In this document: positions 1-9,710 of the stretch, one piece after another
Numbering within the stretch: position 1 is the stretch's first letter
How the letters are laid out: each line of letters begins with the position of its first letter
Assembly (NCBI RefSeq): GCF_022549215.1
Contig: NZ_JAKZFC010000001.1
Span: forward strand, 1 to 64,000
Reading direction: 5' to 3'
Origin: Solibacillus palustris
GTDB lineage: Bacteria > Bacillota > Bacilli > Bacillales_A > Planococcaceae
Length of the DNA stretch: 64,000 nt
The notes under the pieces: generated by a model
Told to the model about the DNA's origin: nothing
Database searches by the model: none
What the model saw: only the letters and a program-made list of their open reading frames with translations
Position numbers and translations under genes: made by a program

Positions 1-23
1 TCCGTCCAAACCCACCATATTAT

Positions 24-100
<77 letters not shown>

Positions 101-109
101 TAGTATGTT

Positions 110-185
110 TCCGAAGTAGCTCAGTTGGTAGAGCATCCGGCTGTTAACCGGCAGGTCGCAGGTTCGAGTCCTGCCTTCGGAGCCA
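110..185 (+). tRNA. tRNA-Asn (GTT anticodon)
   Basis: A complete 76-nt cloverleaf. Acceptor TCCGAAG pairs with CTTCGGA, the anticodon GTT is at 143-145 in the loop CTGTTAA, and CCA is encoded. It lies 9 nt after tRNA-Ile and is presumably cotranscribed with it. Confidence 0.97.
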
Positions 186-187
186 TT

Positions 188-259
188 GGCCCGTTGGTCA
201 AGTGGTTAAGACACCGCCCTTTCACGGCGGTAACACGGGTTCGAATCCCGTACGGGTCA
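188..259 (+). tRNA. tRNA-Glu (TTC anticodon)
   Basis: A 72-nt cloverleaf. Acceptor GGCCCGT pairs with ACGGGTC, and anticodon TTC is at 221-223. Unlike its two neighbours the gene does not encode CCA (the discriminator A is followed by TAC), so CCA must be added after transcription. It is the last tRNA before a terminator. Confidence 0.95.
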
Positions 260-267
260 TACACTTG

Positions 268-303
268 AAAAAAAGCACATCGCTAATGCGATGTGCTTTT
301 TTA
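268..303. terminator. Bidirectional terminator after tRNA cluster
   Basis: The stem AAGCACATCGC / GCGATGTGCTT has a 4-nt loop, an A run on its left and a T run on its right. It can end both the tRNA transcript and the convergent SLH gene that stops at 314. Confidence 0.9.
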
Positions 304-313
304 TTGTATAAAT

Positions 314-1387
314 TTAGTTCGTTTCAAGCGTTAATGTACCATTATAGTTTGTTCCTTTGTCGCGACCGGCTTCGCAATAAAATTCTGTTGTTTTAATAGA
401 GTTAGTACCGATTTTTTCAAATTCAATAACACAACGCGTGCCTTCAGAGGTTTTGTTTAGACGCGCTTTTTTATCTGAAACAATTGTTGCTACGCCTTCA
501 ACTGTACCTGAGTTCCAACCATCATATGTGTAATAAGTGACGTTGAAACTGGATTTTGAACTGTTGGTAATCGATAAAATACGTCCACGTGAATCGATAT
601 CCCCATTTCCGTATGTGTAGAAATACGTGTACTCACCGTTCCATGTTTTGTTTGGTTTGTTGTTTGCTTCTGTAGACCAATTGGAGCCTTTTCTTAGTGA
701 TTTGTCGAGTATGTTACGTGCTAAATTTGCGCGCTTATTGAGTGTGTATTGCTCTGTATTTTCAAAGTTTTGTTCGGCTTTAGGTGAAATATAGAAAAAG
801 CTTTTTGCCTGTAGCTTGTAAAAGAAAACAACAAGCTGTGCGCGAGTTAAATGATTCGACGCACCAAAATAGCGTTGGAGATTAGTGTTTTCATACTTCG
901 GATTTTGTCCAGAAGTAATGTAATAATCTAATAAAAATTGAATGGACGAATTGAGCGTCGTGTCACCGTTGAGCATATATGCAAGGGCTTGAGCAACAGT
1001 CCCACGCGTAACGGCTGAGCTACGGATTTGATTATCGAAGTAACCATTTAACGGAACTTGGTAAGCAGCAAGCGTATTATAAATGGCATCCGAGGCAATT
1101 TGTTTTTTTGAAAACTTCATGAGCTCCTCTTCAACAGGCTCTAAATCGAAATAATTGACGAATATTTGGGCAAACTGCTGCTCGGTGACGGCCTGATTTG
1201 GGCGGAATGTGCCATCAGGATAGCCGTTAATGATATCAAATTCATAAGCCCATTGAATGGCTTCAGCGGCGTAGTGGTTTTTCGGGATGTCTATAAATAA
1301 TTGATTAGCCTCGGCGTTATTGGCTGGAAGTGCCAAGCTACCGAGGTAAATGATCGCACAAAAAATCGCAATGAAATAACGTTTCAC
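314..1387 (-). CDS. SLH-domain surface protein
   Basis: A secreted cell-surface protein of 357 residues. A signal peptide covers about residues 1-27 (MKRYFIAIFCAIIYLGSLAL followed by an ANNAEA cleavage region). Next come two to three S-layer-homology units: the first is clear (FIDIPKNHYAAEAIQWAYEFDIINGYPDGTFRPNQAVTEQQFA, residues about 32-74, quoted in part as INGYPDGTFRPNQAVT), the others are weaker. SLH units bind pyruvylated secondary wall polymer and hold proteins on the cell wall. The last 150 residues or so are a beta-rich region of unknown function. The start is GTG at 1387, chosen because GAAGGAGGAAC lies just upstream. It is divergent from the large SLH protein at 1609, so the two may share a control region. 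Confidence 0.85.
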   Translation of the reverse strand: MKRYFIAIFCAIIYLGSLALPANNAEANQLFIDIPKNHYAAEAIQWAYEFDIINGYPDGTFRPNQAVTEQQFAQIFVNYFDLEPVEEELMKFSKKQIASDAIYNTLAAYQVPLNGYFDNQIRSSAVTRGTVAQALAYMLNGDTTLNSSIQFLLDYYITSGQNPKYENTNLQRYFGASNHLTRAQLVVFFYKLQAKSFFYISPKAEQNFENTEQYTLNKRANLARNILDKSLRKGSNWSTEANNKPNKTWNGEYTYFYTYGNGDIDSRGRILSITNSSKSSFNVTYYTYDGWNSGTVEGVATIVSDKKARLNKTSEGTRCVIEFEKIGTNSIKTTEFYCEAGRDKGTNYNGTLTLETN

Positions 1388-1608
1388 AAATGTTCCTCCT
1401 TCATGCTTGGTTTTATTTTACAGTACCATGTATCGTTTCTTCCTGCAAATAGAGATATATTAGCGCTTTGTACTAGACATTTTTTGCGAAATGGCATCTA
1501 TTTTCTTAGTTCGTTACCTATTTTTGTTCTAAATTACGGGATGTCTGCCGATATAAAAAGTAATGTGATTTTGTATATATTTAGAAATGAGAAGGAGATG
1601 TGTCTTAC

Positions 1609-4600
1609 ATGAACCAAACGAAAAAAATATTAGCAGCGTTGGTTGCAGTGCCAGCCAGTGTCGTAGTGGCAGATGGGGCTTTAGCGGCTGAGGAGATGGT
1701 GAGTTTTACTGTTTCAAATGAATTTGTATCTGGAAATAATATTAATGTAGAAAAAGTAGAAGTCGGTAATCTAAACGCACAAATCAGTGAAAAGATATTT
1801 GAAAAATTATCTTCTTTAAATACAAATAAATTAACAATTGTGTTGGATAATACAAATTTACAAAAGGTAAAAGAAGATGTAGAAAAAGTTTTTCAGTATT
1901 TAAAAACAAATATCAATGGCAAAACAAATAATATCGATAATTTATTGCTATATGGATTATTTAAAGATGCAAAAGTGGTAGCTAAAGAGTTAGATTCGTC
2001 AAAAATAAGTTTAGAATTAAATTTTCAGTTTTATGCAGAAGCCTCGTATAAAACAAATTTAGTTGAACCTGTTTATAAGGAGTTATTGGCTAAAAATCCA
2101 GAGTTAAGGTTAACGTCAACCGACATTGAAAAAATAAAAGCAGTACATGATTATATCGCTGGCAAAGTGACAAATAATCCAAATGGACATGATTTAATCA
2201 ATTTATCTATAGGAAGCGGTCTCTCATCTCATAGTTATTCGATCTGGACTTATTTATTGTTGCAGAAATTAGATGCTAATTTAGATGTTAATTATATTTA
2301 TGGGATGTCTAAAGGAAAACTAAGTTCTTGGAATGCAGTGAACATAGAGGGTAAATGGTACCCATTAGATGTTTATAATAATGACAGGTCTAATTTAATT
2401 CAATATAAATATTTTTTAACAGACGATAATCAAACCGGAAAGCGCGAAATTTATTTCGGTAATGAAGACAGAGATTTTGCTTCATTTGATATTTTTGCAA
2501 ATATCGTAAACCCTGTTTATACAACAGATAAAAAGACTTTGTTTTATGTGAATGAAAATGAAGGCGGAAAGATTTACAAAATTGAGAATTGGCAACAAGC
2601 GGATGCTACTACGGAGTCTATTTCAGATACAGAGACATCGCAAATTAGTAAAATTCAAGTGCCTGGTACTAAGTTTTTGTACTTTGTTAATACAAACGAT
2701 GGAAATTATTTATATCAATATTCTATAAGTGATGGAAAATTCGAAAAGGTAATTCAAGAAAATATTGAAAGCTTTTCATTCAATAAAAACGAAATGACCT
2801 ATAAAGTAACAAATGAAAGTAGTAGCAAAAAGATTCAAACGGGTTCAGGTGTAGGTGCCGGATTGGTAGAATATGTAACGAATTTTATTAAAAGTATCGA
2901 TTATAAAACAGGCGAACAAATTGACGCATCCTATAAAAATAAAGTAATGGAAGCTAGGAGACTTTTTAATCTATTAACAAAGAAGCAACAAACGGAGGCT
3001 GAATCGAAACTTTTGAAGGATTCACAAACGAACTGGCTGCTTCATTTAGAATCAAGCCTTGTTGATGCTAATGATAGTGAAGTTACAGCAGTAGTCGGAG
3101 CTATTCAAAAAATCGATATTAATAATACGACATTTTTTGATGTAGTTAAAGAAGCTCGAACAGAGTATGATCGATTATCTAATGAAAAGAAAGAGAAAGT
3201 TTACAACTACAATGTATTAGTTGCAGCGGAAGCGCAAATTTCGGCGATGACTAATTTAGAAAATGAAATTAAACAATTTGTAGAAGCAAACATAGAAGAA
3301 GCTAATCGTGGTTCAAACTTTTATAATGACTTATCAAAGTTAGTTGACCGTTATAACAGCTTGCTGCAAATCTTAAAAAGAAATGAATTTGATGTTACAT
3401 ATAGAGCGCTAATTGGTTTGGGTAATAGTGGAAGTTATATGGCGGATGTAACAGCTGTAAGAGAAATTTTAGAAACATTAAATATTGATTCGAAAGCATA
3501 TTTGGACGATGTCACTAGTTTAAAAGTGAAATATGAGCAGCTATCTAATGCTCAAAAAGGCATCTTAAATGAAGATGAGAAGGCATCAATTGCAAATCAT
3601 CTAACTCAAATGGAAAAAATGAATCAAGTAGTAGAGGAAATACAAAAGTATAAATCAGATATTGAAAGTATTAACAATAAGGACCCTTTAAATCCAGCAG
3701 AACTTACGACAGAGTTTATTAATAAAATTAAACGAGCAAAGGAATTATTACAAGGTGGCTTAAAGCCTTCACAATGGAATAAATTAAGCGTATCAAATCC
3801 AACTGACTTTATCGCCAAGGTAGATGGATTCTTAAAACGCGTCGAGGATGCGCAAGGTGATTTAAGTGGTGCGGCGTTGAAAGTAACTGGAAAATTAAAA
3901 GCATTTGATGGGGGAATTTTAGAAAATCTTGTATCTTCAACAAATCCACAGGATTATACGGATAAAGTGACAGAGCTAAAAGACATGTTAGAAGGCACAG
4001 ATTTCGCGGGCTCGCCTGAAAAATTACAAATTATTTTTTCCATGCTTCCAGAAGAAATCGTAAAAATTTGGGACCGTCACCTGAAGCTAAGTCGGGGTTT
4101 CAAAGTAAATGTTGAATCTTTTGTAGTTTCAATTGATACTTTGGATAAAAAAGCAGAACGAACTGAAGCTGAGGTAGACAAGCTGATCGAGGATTATAAT
4201 CAATTAGACCCGATCTTCCAACATTACGTAACAAATTTTGAAAAGTTAGAAGAAATGAAAAAATTATTTAAAGATGATGAAGAGAAAAAGAATGCAGAAG
4301 CGTTAATTAAAAAAATAGAAGCGCTCTTATTAAAACAAGAAACAGCACCACCTGTAACGTATGCAGAGGTCAAGGAATTATGGGAGCAATATGAAAATGG
4401 TTCTTCAATTTTTAAAGCAACAGTAGAAGGAGCCGAGAAGAGTTTCAGCGATTTCCGAAAACTGTGGGAAAAATTAAAGGCTGAAGAGGATGCAATTAAA
4501 GCCGAAGAGCAAAAAATTAAAGATTTAATCGAGGAAATCAAAGCACTAACAAAAGATTCTACAAAAGAAGAATTATTAGCGGTAAAGGCTAAATATGATG

Positions 4601-6357
4601 CATTAACAGAAGAACAACAAAAATTAATTACGAATTTTAGTCATTTACAAAAATTATTAATAGCACTCGAAGAAAAAGAAAACGACCAAGCTGCTGCAAA
4701 AGATAAAGCCGCAGCAGAAGAAGTAACAAGATTAATTGCAGAATTAAACAACGAATCAACGGCAGTAGAAATTATCGCAGCACGTACAGCATATGAAGCG
4801 TTATCAGAAGATGCGAAAAAATACATTTTGAAAAGTACGTTAGATGCATTAGTTTACTATGAAACGCGCATCAAAGAACTCACTGAAATCGCAAAAAAAG
4901 AAGCGGCAGTGGTGCAAGACCGCATCGACCGCATTACAAGCAGCTACACAGAGGCTCAAATAAAAAATATTCGAAACGCGTATAATGCCTTAAGCCAATT
5001 GGCGAAGGAATACGTAACAAACTTACAAAAACTAATTGATGCCGAGAAAAACATCATTTACCAAGATACCGTTGTTAAGCAGGCCAAGCTGGATGCCAAT
5101 GCATTCGATGTTTATATGAACGACATCAACCGTAATTCAACGAAGGCTGAAATTGCGAAGGCACGTGCATACTACAATAGTTTATCTTACGAGGCAAGAA
5201 AGTATGTGACAACGTACGAAAAGCTTGTACGTTTAGAGACGATGTGGACAGACCCGAAATATATAGATCTTGTGTATACGTATTACCCTGACTACATCCA
5301 TGACATAAAGCCTGGCGGGATTGTTATTGAAAAACCAAAATACGATTCTATTTATATCCCAGATGATTCGGAGACAGGTTCGTCATCGTCTTCAATCACA
5401 GCATCAACGGACTGGACAACATATGAAACAATGAAATATCAAAATGGCCGTTATACAACGTCTATTACGACAACACAGGCACAAAGTATTAAGGACCGTA
5501 GCAAAATCTTAAAGGCTGATGACATCGAAATCATCATTCCAACGGCTGATTTATATGCGGCAACAGCAACAGTTGGTGTGACAGTGAGTGTAGCCAACAA
5601 CCAGTTGAACATTCAATTTAAAGAAGGGAAGCAGGCGAAGATTTTTTCAGAATATGTAGAAATTCATGTACCGTTTAGCGTGTTAAATGGCAATGCTTCT
5701 CAGATTATCGAACGTGTGTCGGCATCGAATTCGTCAGCATCGTTTAAAATTGAGGGCTCGAACTTTATTATTCGAACAAAATCAAGCGGAATATTTAAAA
5801 CGGCAACAGCTTCCGTATATAGCGATCTTCCGAATAATGCGCAAGGTACAGCTATGCGCGAATTAGCGAAGCGAGGCATTTTATTTGATACAAATTTACG
5901 TTTATCTCAAAGCTATAAGCAAGTGACGAAATTTGAAGTGGCGTCAATGATGGCGACAGCGCTTGATTTATCCAGCAGTAATCAATCAAGTTACCAAGAT
6001 GTCACAAATGAACAAGACTTGAGTCATGTACAGGGCTTATTAGAGGCGGGTATTATGAGTGGTTTCACTTCTTCGTACTTCAATGGTGAAGGGACTGTAA
6101 CAAAGCAAGAAGCAGCGATTATGATTTCCAATATGTACCGTTACTTAAATCGAGATGTCTCAAGGGCATATAGTGGCTTCCAAACAAGCTTTAAGGATGT
6201 TTCGTATTTATCGCTAGAGGCACGTCAAAGCATCGCCATTTTAGAGCTATTCGGAGTTGTGAAGGCGACGGATTCATTTGAACCGACGAAGCAACTAACA
6301 CGTGGTGAGTTTGCAGAGCTATTCTACAACGCACTCACAGCAATCGATTATTTATAA
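1609..6357 (+). CDS. Very large SLH surface protein with inactive transglutaminase-like domain
   Basis: A secreted 1582-residue protein. The start is ATG 1609, 10 nt after GAAGGAGA; an in-frame GTG at 1600 is too close to that site. The signal peptide ends near residue 26 (ADGALA). Residues about 150-290 look like a transglutaminase-like fold (VHDYIAGKV ... WNAVNIEGKWYPLDVYN), but the usual Cys and His positions read Ser (GLSSHSYSIW and KLSSWNAV), so it is probably non-catalytic. A long helical middle contains repeats of about 60-70 residues with a consensus like Y-x-x-L-S-x-x-x-K-x-Y-V-x-x-x-x-K-L (for example around residues 1000-1220). Three SLH units close the protein (GTAMRELAKRGILF, GLLEAGIMSGF, AILELFGVVKA). 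Such proteins are anchored to the wall as S-layer or adhesin-like structural proteins; the specific role is unknown. Confidence 0.85.
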   Translation: MNQTKKILAALVAVPASVVVADGALAAEEMVSFTVSNEFVSGNNINVEKVEVGNLNAQISEKIFEKLSSLNTNKLTIVLDNTNLQKVKEDVEKVFQYLKTNINGKTNNIDNLLLYGLFKDAKVVAKELDSSKISLELNFQFYAEASYKTNLVEPVYKELLAKNPELRLTSTDIEKIKAVHDYIAGKVTNNPNGHDLINLSIGSGLSSHSYSIWTYLLLQKLDANLDVNYIYGMSKGKLSSWNAVNIEGKWYPLDVYNNDRSNLIQYKYFLTDDNQTGKREIYFGNEDRDFASFDIFANIVNPVYTTDKKTLFYVNENEGGKIYKIENWQQADATTESISDTETSQISKIQVPGTKFLYFVNTNDGNYLYQYSISDGKFEKVIQENIESFSFNKNEMTYKVTNESSSKKIQTGSGVGAGLVEYVTNFIKSIDYKTGEQIDASYKNKVMEARRLFNLLTKKQQTEAESKLLKDSQTNWLLHLESSLVDANDSEVTAVVGAIQKIDINNTTFFDVVKEARTEYDRLSNEKKEKVYNYNVLVAAEAQISAMTNLENEIKQFVEANIEEANRGSNFYNDLSKLVDRYNSLLQILKRNEFDVTYRALIGLGNSGSYMADVTAVREILETLNIDSKAYLDDVTSLKVKYEQLSNAQKGILNEDEKASIANHLTQMEKMNQVVEEIQKYKSDIESINNKDPLNPAELTTEFINKIKRAKELLQGGLKPSQWNKLSVSNPTDFIAKVDGFLKRVEDAQGDLSGAALKVTGKLKAFDGGILENLVSSTNPQDYTDKVTELKDMLEGTDFAGSPEKLQIIFSMLPEEIVKIWDRHLKLSRGFKVNVESFVVSIDTLDKKAERTEAEVDKLIEDYNQLDPIFQHYVTNFEKLEEMKKLFKDDEEKKNAEALIKKIEALLLKQETAPPVTYAEVKELWEQYENGSSIFKATVEGAEKSFSDFRKLWEKLKAEEDAIKAEEQKIKDLIEEIKALTKDSTKEELLAVKAKYDALTEEQQKLITNFSHLQKLLIALEEKENDQAAAKDKAAAEEVTRLIAELNNESTAVEIIAARTAYEALSEDAKKYILKSTLDALVYYETRIKELTEIAKKEAAVVQDRIDRITSSYTEAQIKNIRNAYNALSQLAKEYVTNLQKLIDAEKNIIYQDTVVKQAKLDANAFDVYMNDINRNSTKAEIAKARAYYNSLSYEARKYVTTYEKLVRLETMWTDPKYIDLVYTYYPDYIHDIKPGGIVIEKPKYDSIYIPDDSETGSSSSSITASTDWTTYETMKYQNGRYTTSITTTQAQSIKDRSKILKADDIEIIIPTADLYAATATVGVTVSVANNQLNIQFKEGKQAKIFSEYVEIHVPFSVLNGNASQIIERVSASNSSASFKIEGSNFIIRTKSSGIFKTATASVYSDLPNNAQGTAMRELAKRGILFDTNLRLSQSYKQVTKFEVASMMATALDLSSSNQSSYQDVTNEQDLSHVQGLLEAGIMSGFTSSYFNGEGTVTKQEAAIMISNMYRYLNRDVSRAYSGFQTSFKDVSYLSLEARQSIAILELFGVVKATDSFEPTKQLTRGEFAELFYNALTAIDYL

Positions 6358-6504
6358 AGTGAAACTTTGCTCGGTGGGGATTTTCTTCATTCCCACTGAG
6401 CATTAGCTTTCACCAATCGGGCTTTTAGGGCGAGTTTGAACGCCCACTTAGCTGTCTCCTGACTTTGAAGTGGGCGTCTTACTGGCCCTTAATGCGGGAT
6501 AAAA
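6357..6504 (+). repeat. Dispersed palindromic repeat A, copy 1
   Basis: It begins at the stop codon of the large SLH gene. It contains a first hairpin (GCTCGGTGGGGA / TTCCCACTGAGC) and a second hairpin (ACGCCCACTT at 6440-6449 with AAGTGGGCGT at 6468-6477), then the conserved end CCCTTAATGCGGGATAA. The same sequence, lacking about 50 nt in the middle, is found reversed at 45836-45941, and its first 30 nt recur at 59875-59903. The position after stop codons suggests a terminator-associated element. Confidence 0.8.
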
Positions 6505-6629
6505 TTTACGTCTATGATCTTTATGGTCATAGACGTTTTTCACGTTAAAATGTCAAACTTCAAACGCATGGACGAAAAAATAGGCTATAATAAACAACAA
6601 GAGTAATTAGGCACAAAGGGAGTGCTCGT

Positions 6630-7559
6630 ATGGATTATCTATCGATGATTTTCTTCAAAATTGTTGCACCGATTTTAATATTACTAGTTATTGGTGCGGT
6701 GTTGCAGCGGAAGTTTCAATTTAATTTAAAAGCACTATCTCATCTCATTACATATTGCTTCATGCCAGCCGCCGTATTTATAAATATTTATGAAACATCA
6801 GTTGAGCTGAGTGTTATTGGCCAAATTACGGCGTTTATTGTACTGTTTATTGGCTCACAAATGTTACTTAGCCAGCTTTTAGTTAAGCTAATGAAACTCG
6901 ATAAAAAAGAGGGTGCGGTGTTTAAAAATAGCGTCGTACTCATTAACTCCGGTAACTACGGAATTCCAGTTGCACAAATGATTTTTGCGACGCAGCCTAT
7001 CGGAGTAGCGATACAGGTAATTCTCGTTATTTTTCAAAATATGACAACGTATACATATGGATTGTACAATTTGATTTCGTCGACAAAATCGGGACTAGCC
7101 ATTGTAAGGGACTTTTTGAAAATGCCCATTGTCCATGCGCTTATTCTGGGGGCATTGTTAAACTTTTTAAATGTACCGATCCCCGAAACGTTTAGTATTC
7201 CGATTCAACATATTGCAAACGGCTTTGTCGCAGTAGCATTAATTACTTTAGGGGCACAGCTATCAACGATTGAGATGCGAACGATGTTTAATAAAATGAT
7301 TTTTGTTAGCTGCTTTACGCGTTTAATCATTGGTCCTGCGGCGGCACTTCTTATTATTTTTGCAATCGGGTTAGATGGTGTGGTTGCACAATCGTTATTT
7401 ATAGCAAGTGCGTTCCCAACATCGCGTAATAGCTCCAGTCTTGCATTAGAATACGATATTGAATCGGCAACAGCAGCACAAACCGTGTTGTTTTCAACAA
7501 TTATTAGCTGTTTAACGGTAACGGTCGTTATTTATATTTCGAATATATTATTTGTTTAA
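6630..7559 (+). CDS. AEC-family (auxin efflux carrier type) transporter
   Basis: An integral membrane protein of 309 residues with about ten predicted hydrophobic segments in the two five-helix halves usual for the AEC/bile-acid-sodium-symporter fold. The characteristic unwound-helix motif is visible in VLINSGNYGIPVAQMIF, near residues 103-119, and the C-terminal half carries SAFPTSRNSSSLALEYD. Bacterial members export or import small organic acids such as malate; the substrate cannot be read here. The start is ATG 6630 after AAAGGGAGT. It is a single gene, ended by a hairpin at 7560-7600. Confidence 0.85.
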   Translation: MDYLSMIFFKIVAPILILLVIGAVLQRKFQFNLKALSHLITYCFMPAAVFINIYETSVELSVIGQITAFIVLFIGSQMLLSQLLVKLMKLDKKEGAVFKNSVVLINSGNYGIPVAQMIFATQPIGVAIQVILVIFQNMTTYTYGLYNLISSTKSGLAIVRDFLKMPIVHALILGALLNFLNVPIPETFSIPIQHIANGFVAVALITLGAQLSTIEMRTMFNKMIFVSCFTRLIIGPAAALLIIFAIGLDGVVAQSLFIASAFPTSRNSSSLALEYDIESATAAQTVLFSTIISCLTVTVVIYISNILFV

Positions 7560-7600
7560 AGTGCTATTAGGTGGATTTCCACTTAGTAGTGTTTTTTTAT
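7560..7600 (+). terminator. Terminator of AEC transporter gene
   Basis: An imperfect stem (GTGCTATTAGGTGG with CCACTTAGTAGTGT, several G-U pairs) is followed by eight T. Confidence 0.75.
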
Positions 7601-7714
7601 GTTAGGAATTTTAATATAAACTTGAATTACACTATTTGAAAATGATCAATTTATTGCACTATAACGGGTGCGGTGGCGGTACTGCTTGAGGAAGCAACAT
7701 GGAATGGTACAAAC

Positions 7715-7752
7715 GAAAAAACCGCAAGTACTATAGTATTAGTACTTGCGGT
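7715..7752 (-). terminator. Terminator of catalase gene
   Basis: A 12-bp perfect stem ACCGCAAGTACT / AGTACTTGCGGT with an 8-nt loop; on the minus strand it is followed by six T. Confidence 0.9.
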
Positions 7753-7776
7753 GTGTAAGCGATTATAGGTTGGATA

Positions 7777-9267
7777 TTAAACAACGCTACTACTATCTTT
7801 GTACGGATTTGAAAGCTCCATACCGTCTAATGATAGACCCATAGCTTTTGCTACACCTTCACCATAAGCTGGATCAGCTAAGTAGCAGTGTAAGATGTGG
7901 CGACGTTTAATGAATTCTTCAACGCCATTCATTTCAGCTGCCGTCGTTTCGAATAAACGTTGTTGCTGTTCTGGAGTTTGAAGACGGAATAATTTACCTG
8001 GTTGTTCAAAGTAGTTATCGTCATCTTGACGGTAGTCATAGATGTCAGCAGGGCCATCAAGCGCTAATGCAGGATCTTTGTATTGTGCTTGACCTTGTAA
8101 TGCACCGTAGCTGTTTGGATAGTACGTAATTGCTGAACCACGGTTTCCATCAGCACGCCCTTGTCCATCGCGGTGGTAAACCATAAATGGACATTTTGGT
8201 GTGTTTACAGGAATTTGGTGGTGGTTAACACCTAAACGGTAACGAGTTGCATCTTGATAAGCGAATAAACGCGCTTGTAACATGCGGTCTGGTGAGAATG
8301 AAATACCAGGTACAACGTTAGACGGAGCAAATGCAGCTTGCTCGACATCGGCGAAGTAGTTTTCTGGGTTACGGTTTAATTCGAATTCACCAACTTCGAT
8401 TAATGGGAACTCAGATTTGAACCAAACTTTTGTTAAATCGAATGGGTCGTCTTTGTGGTTGCGAGCTTGCTCTTCTGTCATCACTTGGATGTACATTTTC
8501 CATTTCGGGAAATCGCCTTTTTCGATTGATTCGAATAAATCACGTTGAGAAGATTCGCGGTCTTTACCGATAATTTCAGCGGCTTCTGAACCTGTTAAGT
8601 TTTCGATACCTTGCTGAGAACGGAAGTGGAATTTCACATATACGCGCTCGCCTGCAGCGTTAATCATTGAATATGTGTGAGAACCGAAACCGTGCATTTT
8701 ACGGTAGCCGTTTGGAATGCCACGGTCAGACATGACGATTGTCACTTGGTGTAATGCTTCAGGTAATGAAGTCCAGAAATCCCAGTTTGAGTTCCCGTTA
8801 TGCATGTTCGTTTTAGGATCACGCTTAACAACGTGGTTTAAGTCTGGGAAGTGTAATGGATCACGGAAGAAGAATACAGGTGTGTTATTACCAACCATAT
8901 CCCAGTTTCCTTCTTCAGTGTAGAATTTTAGAGCAAAGCCACGGATATCACGCTCAGCGTCAGCCGCACCACGCTCACCAGCTACTGTAGAGAAGCGAGC
9001 GAACATTTCTGTTTTTTTACCAATCGCAGAGAAAATTGCCGCTTTAGAATATTTTGTAACATCATGTGTCACGGTAAAAGTACCGAATGCACCAGAACCT
9101 TTCGCGTGCATACGACGCTCAGGAATTACTTCACGGTTGAAGTTTGCTAATTTCTCAATTAAAAATACGTCTTGTAATAGAACCGGACCACGACGGCCAG
9201 CTGTTTGTACATCATCGTTAGATACTACTGGAGCTCCAGTAATCGTTGTTAAACGTTCATTTGTCAT
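7777..9267 (-). CDS. katA: Vegetative-type heme catalase
   Basis: A cytoplasmic monofunctional catalase that converts hydrogen peroxide to water and oxygen. Its 496 residues fit the small-subunit clade 3 catalases. Visible signatures are the distal His in [14 protein letters not shown] (His54), the distal Asn in [12 protein letters not shown], and the proximal heme-ligand region [14 protein letters not shown]. The start is ATG at 9267 after AGGGGGAAACT. It is monocistronic, with a strong terminator. The upstream region has PerR-like and Fur-like boxes (see the site entries), as is usual for katA genes in Bacillus relatives. It is named by similarity to KatA; I see no second catalase in the window. 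Confidence 0.96.
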   Translation of the reverse strand: MTNERLTTITGAPVVSNDDVQTAGRRGPVLLQDVFLIEKLANFNREVIPERRMHAKGSGAFGTFTVTHDVTKYSKAAIFSAIGKKTEMFARFSTVAGERGAADAERDIRGFALKFYTEEGNWDMVGNNTPVFFFRDPLHFPDLNHVVKRDPKTNMHNGNSNWDFWTSLPEALHQVTIVMSDRGIPNGYRKMHGFGSHTYSMINAAGERVYVKFHFRSQQGIENLTGSEAAEIIGKDRESSQRDLFESIEKGDFPKWKMYIQVMTEEQARNHKDDPFDLTKVWFKSEFPLIEVGEFELNRNPENYFADVEQAAFAPSNVVPGISFSPDRMLQARLFAYQDATRYRLGVNHHQIPVNTPKCPFMVYHRDGQGRADGNRGSAITYYPNSYGALQGQAQYKDPALALDGPADIYDYRQDDDNYFEQPGKLFRLQTPEQQQRLFETTAAEMNGVEEFIKRRHILHCYLADPAYGEGVAKAMGLSLDGMELSNPYKDSSSVV

Positions 9268-9351
9268 AAGTAAGTTTCCCCCTAAATAAATTAATTTTGA
9301 AAGACTCTTCGTTAATAATCATAACAAATCTAAATCGGAATTGCTACTACA

Positions 9352-9366
9352 TTATAATAATTCTTT
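9352..9366. promoter_or_regulatory. Candidate PerR box
   Basis: TTATAATAATTCTTT matches the Bacillus PerR consensus TTATAATNATTATAA at 12 of 15 positions. It lies about 85 nt upstream of the katA start, where peroxide-responsive control is expected. Identification rests on the match alone. Confidence 0.4.
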
Positions 9367-9399
9367 TTAAGTAATATTTATATTAAGATAACAATTATA

Positions 9400-9418
9400 T
9401 ATAATGATAATTATTTGC
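9400..9418. promoter_or_regulatory. Candidate Fur-family box
   Basis: TATAATGATAATTATTTGC matches the 19-bp Fur consensus GATAATGATAATCATTATC at 15 positions. It lies between the divergent katA and SLC13 genes; Fur and PerR boxes are similar, so either protein could bind. Confidence 0.35.
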
Positions 9419-9710
9419 TTTCTTAGTTTATTAAACTCATATACCTTGTACCCGTAAGGATTATCCTATAAACATCTGTACTGGAAAGGTTATTTTTACA
9501 ATGAAAGTGAAACAGTTTTTATTAATATTGAATGACTTCTGGGCGTTTCCACTATACTGATATTGAAAATAGATTATTATAATTGAAAATGTTGTGTCTA
9601 ATTATTGGTTGAATCCGCATCTTTTTTGTGACTACTGTTAAATGTCAAAGAGATATTGAGTTTTATCCTATATAATAGTGGGCGAGTACACGTAGAGAAA
9701 GGAAATAACT

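Larger units (their letters stand above)
9268..9710. other. Shared control region between katA and the SLC13 gene
   Basis: 443 nt with no convincing gene. It is AT-rich and holds the candidate PerR-like and Fur-like boxes listed separately, plus the ribosome binding sites of both divergent genes. Confidence 0.6.
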
